Of a DNA stretch of 64,000 bases, positions 57,744 to 64,000 are shown in pieces. The position numbers and the translations under genes are program-made. Source of the DNA: Dechloromonas sp. Dech2017 (GTDB taxonomy: Bacteria; Pseudomonadota; Gammaproteobacteria; Burkholderiales; Rhodocyclaceae); contig SSXW01000004.1 in assembly GCA_009469585.1 (NCBI GenBank), positions 1 to 64,000 on the forward strand, in the 5' to 3' direction. The notes under the pieces were generated by a model that did no database searches, was not told the DNA's origin, and saw only the letters and a list, made by a program, of their open reading frames with translations. Position 1 is the stretch's first letter. The number at the start of each line of letters is the position of its first letter.

Positions 57744-59244
57744 TACTGGTGCGGCCGGCCGCTGCGTCGGCTGAGCCAGCGACTTGCCGCCTTCCGGTCA
57801 GGCCGAGCAGGGCGCACATCGCCATCAAGCCCAGCGCCAGCGCATTCCCGAAGCGGGCGTAGGGCGTCATCCCCCGGTAGGCGCGGATTTCGCCCTTCAG
57901 TACGCCGGTGGTGAAGGGCGGCAGGGCCGCCTGCAGCGTGCCGTCGGCTTCGATGATGGCGGTCATGCCGGTGTTGGTGGCGCGCAGCATCGGGCGGCCG
58001 GTTTCGGCGGCGCGCAGGCGGGCGATCTGCAGGTGCTGGGGCTGGGCCAGCGAGCGGCCGAACCAGGCGGTGTTGGAGAGGTTGGCGAGGATGCCGGCAG
58101 CGGGCAGGGCGGCGATGATTTCCTCGCCGAAGACGTCTTCGTAGCAGATGTTGACGGCCACCCGGCGGCCGGCCACGGCCAGCGGCGGCTGGTTTTGCGG
58201 GCCGCGGCTGAACGACGACATGGGGATGTCGGCGTAGGCCATGAACCAGGCGAAGCCGGGCGGGATGAATTCGCCGTAGGGCACCAGGTGGTGCTTGCTG
58301 TAGACCTGCAGCGGCGAGCTGCCGAGGCTGATGGCGCTGTTGTAGTAGTGCTCGCCTTGGCCGGTCAGGGTGCCGACGATGAGGTCGCCGTCTTGCCGCC
58401 GGGCCAGGTCCTTGAGCGCCGCCAGGTAGTCGGGCGGCACCTGGTCGAGGAAGACGGGCAGCGCAGTTTCCGGCAGCAGGGTCAGTTGCGCCGGGTTGGT
58501 CTCGATCAGCTGGCGGTAGAGGTCGAGGGTGCGGAAGAAGGCTTCCGGGCGGAATTTCATTTCCTGCGGCACGTTGCCCTGAATCAGCGCGACGCTGATC
58601 GGCTCGCCATCCGGCGTTGTCCATTCGACCTGGCGCAGGCCGAAGCCGGCGGCGGCGAGGGCGGCCAGGAGCGGCAGCCCGCTGCGCCGGCGCAGGAGCA
58701 GGGCGCCGCCCAGGGCGACGAGCAGCGACAGGCCATAGACGCCGAGCAGCGGTGCGAAGCCGGCCAGCGGGCTGGGCGGGCTTTGCGAGTAGCCGACGGC
58801 GAGCCACGGGAAACCGGTGAAAATCCAGCCGCGCAGCCAGTCGACGGCGGCGATCAGTGCCGCGAAGAAGAGCGCCTGCCGCCAGAAAGCCGCCGGCTGC
58901 CAGCGCTTGAACAGCCAGCCGGCCAGCATCGGGAACAGCGCCATCACCGCGCAGAACAGGAAGGCGGCCGGCCCGGCCAGCCACCAGGGCATGCCGCCGA
59001 AGACCGAAAGGCTGACGTAGACCCAGGAGACGCCGGGCAGGAAGAAGCCGAGGCCGAAGGCCAGGCCGCTGAGCAGGGCCTCGCGGGGCGAGGCGGCCCG
59101 GCGGAGCAGGGAGAAGAGCCCGGCCCAGACGAGCGGGGCCAGCCAGAACAGGCCGAAGGGGGCGAAGCAGAGGACGCCGCCGGCGCCGCTCAGCGCGGCC
59201 AGCCCGAGGCGGGGCGCCAGCCGCTCAGGCAGACTGGGTGTCAC
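57736..59244 (-). CDS. lnt: apolipoprotein N-acyltransferase
   Basis: Encodes 502 residues. N-terminal membrane helices (about 1-200) and a nitrilase-type periplasmic domain carry the catalytic triad: Glu in LLPETALPVF, Lys in SKHHLVPYGEF and Cys in VNICYEDVFG. It adds the third acyl chain to lipoproteins. The start overlaps the corC end by 20 bases, the standard ybeY-corC-lnt order. Confidence 0.95.
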   Translation of the reverse strand: MTPSLPERLAPRLGLAALSGAGGVLCFAPFGLFWLAPLVWAGLFSLLRRAASPREALLSGLAFGLGFFLPGVSWVYVSLSVFGGMPWWLAGPAAFLFCAVMALFPMLAGWLFKRWQPAAFWRQALFFAALIAAVDWLRGWIFTGFPWLAVGYSQSPPSPLAGFAPLLGVYGLSLLVALGGALLLRRRSGLPLLAALAAAGFGLRQVEWTTPDGEPISVALIQGNVPQEMKFRPEAFFRTLDLYRQLIETNPAQLTLLPETALPVFLDQVPPDYLAALKDLARRQDGDLIVGTLTGQGEHYYNSAISLGSSPLQVYSKHHLVPYGEFIPPGFAWFMAYADIPMSSFSRGPQNQPPLAVAGRRVAVNICYEDVFGEEIIAALPAAGILANLSNTAWFGRSLAQPQHLQIARLRAAETGRPMLRATNTGMTAIIEADGTLQAALPPFTTGVLKGEIRAYRGMTPYARFGNALALGLMAMCALLGLTGRRQVAGSADAAAGRTSRI

Positions 59245-60073
59245 CGGCGGTCTGTGGCTTGGGCGGATCGACGAGCAGGGTGTACAGGCGACGGCTGTCC
59301 ACGCGCAGGACCTGGAAGCGGGTGCCGTCGATGTCGACGATTTCGTTGCGCTTGGGCAGGCGGCCGAGGTGGCGCAGGATCAGGCCGCCGACGGTGTCGA
59401 ATTCCTCGTCGGAAAAGTCGGTGGTGAAGGCTTCGTTGAAGTCCTCGATTTCGGTGCGCGCCTTGACCCGGTAGCGGCCGGAGGTGTCGAGGCGGATGTT
59501 GTCGTGGGCCTCGTCGAAATCGTATTCGTCCTCGATGTCGCCAACGATCTGCTCGAGGACGTCCTCGATGGTGACCAGGCCGGCGACGCTGCCGTATTCG
59601 TTGACGACGATGGCCATGTGGTTGCGCGAGACGCGGAATTCGCGGAGCAGCACGTTGAGGCGCTTCGATTCGGGGATGAAGACGGCCGGGCGCAGCCAGT
59701 CGCGGAGGTCGAAGCTTTCTTCGGTCTGCAGGCGGAGCAGGTCCTTGGCGAGCAGGATGCCGAGCACGTTGTCGCGGTCGCCGTCGACCACCGGGAAGCG
59801 CGAGTGGGCGGCTTCGATGACGACGGGGACGATCTCGGCCAGCGGGTCGTCGACGTCGATGACGTCCATCTGGGCGCGCGGCACCATGACGTCGGTGACG
59901 CGGGTTTCCGAGGCCTGCAGGGCGCCTTCGATGATGGTCAGCGCGTCGGCGTCCATCAGGTTGCGCTCGTAGGCGGTGTGGAGGATGTGGATGAGCTGTT
60001 CGCGGTCTTCCGGTTCGCGGAGCAGCAGGGTGGTCAGTCGTTCGATGAAACCCGGTTTACTGTCACTGTCCAT
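59225..60073 (-). CDS. corC: CorC/HlyC-type transporter-associated CBS protein
   Basis: Encodes 282 residues. Two CBS domains (about 60-190: VTDVMVPRAQMDVIDVDDPL, then NHMAIVVNEYGSVAGLVTIE) precede a CorC_HlyC C-terminal domain (about 205-280: GGLILRHLGRLPKRNEIVDI). No membrane helices. It is linked to magnesium/cobalt efflux in enterics. Lies 5 bases after ybeY. Confidence 0.93.
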   Translation of the reverse strand: MDSDSKPGFIERLTTLLLREPEDREQLIHILHTAYERNLMDADALTIIEGALQASETRVTDVMVPRAQMDVIDVDDPLAEIVPVVIEAAHSRFPVVDGDRDNVLGILLAKDLLRLQTEESFDLRDWLRPAVFIPESKRLNVLLREFRVSRNHMAIVVNEYGSVAGLVTIEDVLEQIVGDIEDEYDFDEAHDNIRLDTSGRYRVKARTEIEDFNEAFTTDFSDEEFDTVGGLILRHLGRLPKRNEIVDIDGTRFQVLRVDSRRLYTLLVDPPKPQTAGDTQSA

Positions 60074-60078
60074 GATGT

Positions 60079-60528
60079 TTAAACCGCATACGGGTCGGCA
60101 TAACCCAGTGCGGCGAGAATCTCCCTTTCTTCGTCTTCCATGGCCTGGGCGTCTTCGTCGTTCTCGTGGTCCCAGCCTTGCAAATGCAGCATACCATGCA
60201 CCGTCAGGTGCGCGTAGTGAGCGTCCGCCGCCTTGCCCTGCTCTGCCGCCTCGCGCGCCACGACGCCGGGGCAGATGACCAGGTCGCCGATGACGACCGG
60301 TTCGGTGTCGTAGGGAAAGGACAGCACATTGGTCGCGTAATCCTTGCCGCGGTATTCCCGGTTCAGTTCCTGGCCTTCCTCGGCGTCAACCAGGCGGATG
60401 GTGACTTCGCCGCCGCCGACCAGCGCGGCGCGTGCCCATTTCACGAAATCCGCCCGCAAGGGTAGGCCGTCGCGGTTACAGGCGTATTGCACGGAGAGGT
60501 TAAGACGTTTGCTGGCTGCGCTTTTCAT
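60079..60528 (-). CDS. ybeY: endoribonuclease YbeY
   Basis: Encodes 149 residues from [15 protein letters not shown]. The family zinc motif [12 protein letters not shown] is present, with NVLSFPYD before it. It is a metal-dependent ribonuclease in 16S rRNA maturation and ribosome quality control. The start overlaps the phoH end by 29 bases. Confidence 0.95.
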   Translation of the reverse strand: MKSAASKRLNLSVQYACNRDGLPLRADFVKWARAALVGGGEVTIRLVDAEEGQELNREYRGKDYATNVLSFPYDTEPVVIGDLVICPGVVAREAAEQGKAADAHYAHLTVHGMLHLQGWDHENDEDAQAMEDEEREILAALGYADPYAV

Positions 60529-61513
60529 AGGCTTCGACGATGCGGGCGACCAGCGGGTGGCGCACCACATCTTCTTTCCTGAATTGGGTGAAGGCCAGGC
60601 CGCGCACGTCCTTGAGGATGTCCATGGCTTCCTTGAGGCCGCTCTTCTGCCCCTTGGGCAGGTCGATCTGGGTGATGTCGCCGGTGACCACGGCCTTGGC
60701 GCCGATGCCGATGCGGGTCAGGAACATCTTCATCTGCTCCGGCGTCGTGTTCTGCGCCTCGTCGAGGATGACGAAGGCGTGGTTCAGCGTGCGGCCGCGC
60801 ATGAAGGCGAGCGGCGCGATCTCGATGGCGCGCTTCTCGTAGAGCTTGGCGACGCGGTCGGCGCCCATCAGGTCGTAGAGCGCGTCGTAGAGCGGTCTGA
60901 GATAGGGGTCGATCTTCTGCGTCAGGTCGCCGGGCAGGAAGCCGAGGCGCTCGCCGGCCTCGACCGCCGGCCGGGTCAGGATGATGCGCTCGACCAGGTC
61001 GCGCTCGAAGGCGTCGACGGCCGAGGCGACGGCCAGGTAGGTCTTGCCGGTGCCGGCCGGGCCGATGCCGAAGGTGATGTCGTGTTCCTGGATGTGCTTG
61101 AGGTACTCGACCTGGCGCGGCGTGCGGCCGTGCAGCTCGGTCTTGCGGGTGATCAGCTGCGGGCCGTCGTTGGCGCTTTCGGTGCGCTGGGCGACGCGGC
61201 GCACCGGGGCGTTGAGCAGCTCGATCAGGCCGAGCTGGATTTCATCGACCGACAGCGGGCCGCGCGCCATGGCGTAGAAATGGCGGATGGCATCGGCGGT
61301 CAACCGGGAATTTTCGCCAAAAACGGAAAAGTGCTCGTTGCGCCGGCGAATGACGACGTCGAAGCCGGTCTCGATCTGCCGGATGTTCTCGTCGAGCGGC
61401 CCGCACAGGTTGGCCAGCTGCTTGTTGTCGAGCGGGGCGACGGCGAATTCGACCGGCTTGCTCTTCGGCGCCGGCCGGCCGGCCTTGGCGCCCTCAGTCT
61501 TCGCGGATGACAA
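60500..61513 (-). CDS. phoH: PhoH-like ATPase
   Basis: Encodes 337 residues. A PhoH P-loop domain occupies about 125-330: Walker [31 protein letters not shown] and Walker [15 protein letters not shown]. An N-terminal KH-like region precedes it. It is usually co-conserved with ybeY. The start overlaps the miaB end by 20 bases. A dispersed motif encodes [14 protein letters not shown]. Confidence 0.94.
   Translation of the reverse strand: MSSAKTEGAKAGRPAPKSKPVEFAVAPLDNKQLANLCGPLDENIRQIETGFDVVIRRRNEHFSVFGENSRLTADAIRHFYAMARGPLSVDEIQLGLIELLNAPVRRVAQRTESANDGPQLITRKTELHGRTPRQVEYLKHIQEHDITFGIGPAGTGKTYLAVASAVDAFERDLVERIILTRPAVEAGERLGFLPGDLTQKIDPYLRPLYDALYDLMGADRVAKLYEKRAIEIAPLAFMRGRTLNHAFVILDEAQNTTPEQMKMFLTRIGIGAKAVVTGDITQIDLPKGQKSGLKEAMDILKDVRGLAFTQFRKEDVVRHPLVARIVEAYEKRSQQTS
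61295..61330 (+). repeat. dispersed motif copy 18, inside phoH
   Basis: GGCGGTCAACCGGGAATTTT then GCCAAAAACGGAAAAG. In frame inside phoH, on the opposite strand. Confidence 0.7.
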
Positions 61514-62843
61514 TTTCGCCCCTCAGGCTGTGCGGCAGCGCCGCCGTGATGCGGACATCGACGAAGGTGTTGATCAGCCGCCCGCTGTTGGCCGAGCCGC
61601 CGGCAAAATTGACGATGCGGTTGTTGTCGGTGCGCCCGGCCAGTTCCCTGGCGTCCTTCTTCGAGGTGCCTTCGACCAGCACCCGCTGCACGCTGCCGAC
61701 CATGCCCTGGCTGACGGCCTGGGCCAGCTCGTCGATGCGCTTTTGCAGGCGGGAAAGGCGGGCCGACTTGACCTCGGCCGGCGTGTCGTCGGCCAGTTCC
61801 AGCGCCGGCGTGCCGGGGCGCGGGCTGTAGATGAACGAGAAGGAGGCGTCGAAGGCGACGTCGTCGATCAGCTTCATGGTCTTCTCGAAGTCCTCGTCGG
61901 TCTCGCCGGGGAAGCCGACGATGAAGTCGGTGGACAGCGAAATGTCGGGCCGGGCGGCGCGCAGCTTGCGGACGATGGACTTGTATTCGAGCGTCGTGTA
62001 GCCGCGCTTCATCGCCACCAGCACGCGGTCGGAACCGGCCTGCACCGGCAGGTGCAGGTGCGAGACCAGCTTGGGCACCTTGGTGTAGGTGTCGATCAGC
62101 CGCTGCGACATTTCGCGCGGATGCGAGGTGGTGTAGCGGATGCGCTCGATGCCCGGCACCTCGGCGATGTATTCGATGAGCAGGGCAAGGTCGGCCTTCT
62201 CCTCGGTGCCGTCCATGTCGCCGCGGTAGGCGTTGACGTTCTGGCCGAGCAGCGTCACTTCGCCGACGCCGTTGGCGGCCAGGTCGGCGACCTCGGTCAG
62301 CACGTCGGTGAACGGCCGCGACACCTCGCCGCCCCGGGTGTAGGGCACGATGCAGAAGGTGCAGAACTTGGAGCAGCCTTCCATGATCGACACGAAAGCC
62401 GTGGCGCCCTTCACCTCGGCCGGCGGCATGGCGTCGAATTTCTCGATTTCCGGGAAGGAGACGTCGACCGCCGCCTTGCCCTTGGCCTTGCGCTCGGCAA
62501 TCAGTTGCGGCAGCCGGTGCAGCGTCTGCGGCCCGAACACGACATCGACGTAGGGCGCCCGGGCGACGATGGCGTCGCCCTCCTGGCTGGCCACGCAGCC
62601 GCCGACGCCGATCACCAGGTTCGGATTGAGCTGCTTCAGGTGGCGGACCCGGCCGAGGTCGTGGAACACCTTCTCCTGCGCCTTTTCGCGCACCGAGCAG
62701 GTGTTGAACAGGATGATGTCGGCCTCTTCGGGCTTGTCGGTCTTGACGACGCCTTCGGCGGCATTGAGCACGTCGGCCATCTTGTCCGAGTCGTACTCAT
62801 TCATCTGGCACCCGAAGGTGCGGATGAACAGTTTCTTGGTCAT
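61494..62843 (-). CDS. miaB: tRNA-2-methylthio-N6-dimethylallyladenosine synthase
   Basis: Encodes 449 residues. The UPF0004 domain with [17 protein letters not shown] holds the first cluster cysteines. The radical-SAM motif [15 protein letters not shown] and a C-terminal TRAM domain (about 380-445) follow. It adds methylthio to i6A37 of tRNAs. First gene of the miaB-phoH-ybeY-corC-lnt operon. Confidence 0.96.
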   Translation of the reverse strand: MTKKLFIRTFGCQMNEYDSDKMADVLNAAEGVVKTDKPEEADIILFNTCSVREKAQEKVFHDLGRVRHLKQLNPNLVIGVGGCVASQEGDAIVARAPYVDVVFGPQTLHRLPQLIAERKAKGKAAVDVSFPEIEKFDAMPPAEVKGATAFVSIMEGCSKFCTFCIVPYTRGGEVSRPFTDVLTEVADLAANGVGEVTLLGQNVNAYRGDMDGTEEKADLALLIEYIAEVPGIERIRYTTSHPREMSQRLIDTYTKVPKLVSHLHLPVQAGSDRVLVAMKRGYTTLEYKSIVRKLRAARPDISLSTDFIVGFPGETDEDFEKTMKLIDDVAFDASFSFIYSPRPGTPALELADDTPAEVKSARLSRLQKRIDELAQAVSQGMVGSVQRVLVEGTSKKDARELAGRTDNNRIVNFAGGSANSGRLINTFVDVRITAALPHSLRGEIVIRED

Positions 62844-62961
62844 GAAATTACTTTATAAATCAGAGGGTGCCGCTTGGGCAGGCCAGCGGCAGAAAAGTTG
62901 CGCATTATAACCCGGTTGACCTGGTTGCCGCGGCCAACCTATAATCCGCGCCCTCTAGCGT

Positions 62962-63038
62962 GGTGATGTAGCTCAGACGGTTAGAGCGATGGATTCATAA
63001 CCCATAGGTCGGCAGTTCGATTCTGCCCATCACCACCA
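62962..63038 (+). tRNA. tRNA-Met (CAT)
   Basis: 77 bases with encoded CCA. The acceptor GGTGATG pairs with CATCACC. D-arm GCTC/GAGC, anticodon loop TTCATAA and T-arm GGCAG-TTCGATT-CTGCC are visible. The closing pair of the anticodon stem is A-C. Elongator type (the acceptor begins G-C, unlike initiator). CAT could also be an isoleucine lysidine tRNA, which is less likely from the arms. Confidence 0.92.
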
Positions 63039-63049
63039 CAAAATACAAG

Positions 63050-63087
63050 AAGCCGTTGATTCTATTAGATTCAGCGGCTTTTTTATT
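63050..63087 (+). terminator. terminator after tRNA-Met
   Basis: AAGCCGTTGA pairs with TCAGCGGCTT (one wobble) around an 11-base loop, then TTTTATTT. Confidence 0.85.
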
Positions 63088-63284
63088 TGCTGCGTGCGGT
63101 TTGGTGTGACACAAAGGTGTTACACAACGTGCCAAGCCACTTCCTGCGCCTCTCGCGCCATCGCTCCTGCTTTTATTTTCGACGGCGAGTTCCAAGTGAT
63201 TTGGTCAGCGTCCTGCGGCGACCAGTCATCGTAAAATCCTTGGGAACATCTGATCGAAAAACTGCGGTCGGCCATGCGAGAATC

Positions 63285-64000
63285 ATGGCTGTTCAGACCG
63301 ATCAGCTATTTGCAAAGTTACGCGACATGAAAACACGCTTCGATGCTGGCTCTTTCTCAGGATTAGTAATCGACATCACTAAACCGGATGGTACGAGACT
63401 CAAGTTTGATGGTTCAGTTGAGGAACTGGAGTCTGCCGCTGTCGACAAGATTTTCGAAGCCTTGGATTTGAATTCTTCCAATGAAAAAGTGGCGCAAGTT
63501 GCACAATTGGTTTCGTCGAACGAAATTGCGCCTGCTGTTTCGGGTGAAGTAGCACAAAGGTCTTCTGTCATCGCATCACACCGATCGAAGCCTCCGGCCG
63601 GCTTTCAAAAGTCCTATGAAGAGTATATGAAGGAGGCTGGACTTAAGCCCTCAACGAAGCGGACTTACCGTAGCCGATTGATGTTTGCCAAGTCCTTTTT
63701 CAAGGACCGTCTCGGCGATCAACCTGTTGTCGTGATCGATCAAACCTGGGTATGGGAATACGCCAAGTTCGTCACTTTGCATGTGTCGAACGAAACTACG
63801 GCGGAGCATTATCTCCATACCCTTGCCGGTTTTCTAAACTGGTTTCGGGTGCGTTATACAAAGGAGTTCGTGCCCATCTCGACGCAAAAGCTATTGTCGA
63901 GGGAACAATCTCGTCCAGCGGCAGATGAGCGTGATGCGTTTTCTTTGGAAGATGTTGAGATGCTCTTCGAAAATGCACGCCGCTACCGGAAGAGGAGCCC
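63285..64000 (+). CDS. tyrosine-recombinase integrase, 3' truncated by window edge
   Basis: About 238 residues are visible from MAVQTDQLFAKLRDMK (TTG at 63240 is an alternative). Residues 1-55 look like an arm-type DNA-binding region. After a linker comes a SAM-like core-binding domain (about 105-200: YEEYMKEAGLKPSTKRTYRS, FFKDRLGDQPVVVI). Then the start of the catalytic domain (RDAFSLEDVEMLFENA). The catalytic R-H-R-Y residues lie beyond the edge. A/T-richer codon use and position 246 bases past a tRNA gene indicate the edge of an integrated island. Confidence 0.85.
   Translation, partial: MAVQTDQLFAKLRDMKTRFDAGSFSGLVIDITKPDGTRLKFDGSVEELESAAVDKIFEALDLNSSNEKVAQVAQLVSSNEIAPAVSGEVAQRSSVIASHRSKPPAGFQKSYEEYMKEAGLKPSTKRTYRSRLMFAKSFFKDRLGDQPVVVIDQTWVWEYAKFVTLHVSNETTAEHYLHTLAGFLNWFRVRYTKEFVPISTQKLLSREQSRPAADERDAFSLEDVEMLFENARRYRKRS

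Noticed and set aside
63256..63273. AAAAACTGCGGTCGGCC upstream of the integrase as a motif copy
   Set aside because: Half core only and the A-tract is on the wrong side; possibly chance.

Overview
The window is a GC-rich chromosomal segment, most likely from a betaproteobacterium of the Rhodocyclales (Dechloromonas/Azonexus-like). That placement is inferred from gene content, with no database search. The supporting content is a polyphosphate:AMP phosphotransferase, a PEP-CTERM protein, Epd with class II aldolase, an argA/yggX pair, and a miaB-phoH-ybeY-corC-lnt operon. Nearly all DNA is coding. Two stretches stand out as AT-richer and probably foreign: about 57.18-57.65 kb and the integrase at the right edge.

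Layout. 0-3 kb: 3' part of a DUF4157 (eCIS-core) protein ending in a putative nuclease domain. 3-5.2 kb: cytochrome c, a TPR protein, and an HrgA-like putative restriction-type protein. 5.3-18.2 kb (minus strand): central carbon genes fba, pyk, pgk, epd, gap, tkt and fbp, two paralogous small secreted proteins, and a PAS-GGDEF-EAL protein. 18.2-28.9 kb: thioredoxin-like protein, rsmE-pap-argA, yggX, an EptA-like transferase, a patatin, a zinc-ribbon/Sel1 protein, rpiA, and a histone-H1-like protein. 28.9-35.6 kb: the phosphate regulon pstSCAB-phoU-phoB-phoR. 35.6-44 kb: hemerythrin, a GT39/ArnT-like transferase, a PAP2 phosphatase, a PlcP-like metallophosphoesterase, two GT4 glycosyltransferases, DgkA and a PEP-CTERM protein. 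44-54 kb: a sensor kinase with a periplasmic binding protein, FmdE-like, gloA, a YgjP-like protease, plsC-gmhB, and glyQS. 54-63 kb: a lytic transglycosylase, a hydrolase, an MBL enzyme, lnt-corC-ybeY-phoH-miaB, and tRNA-Met. After the tRNA a tyrosine recombinase gene starts and runs off the edge.

How the genes work together. The pst-pho block senses and imports phosphate. PHO-box-like sites lie upstream of pstS, of the PlcP-like gene and of dgkA. With the GT4 enzymes this suggests a phosphate-starvation membrane-lipid remodelling module, in which phospholipid becomes diacylglycerol and then glycolipid.

The main unexplained signal is a short dispersed motif present about 18 times. It has a CGGTCGACCG-type palindrome core (or the GGTTGACCGC variant) followed by helically phased A-tracts. 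It occurs in intergenic gaps and in frame inside conserved genes, in both orientations. Two miniature inverted-repeat elements also sit directly before the two GT4 genes, and one of them encodes the last 53 residues of DgkA.
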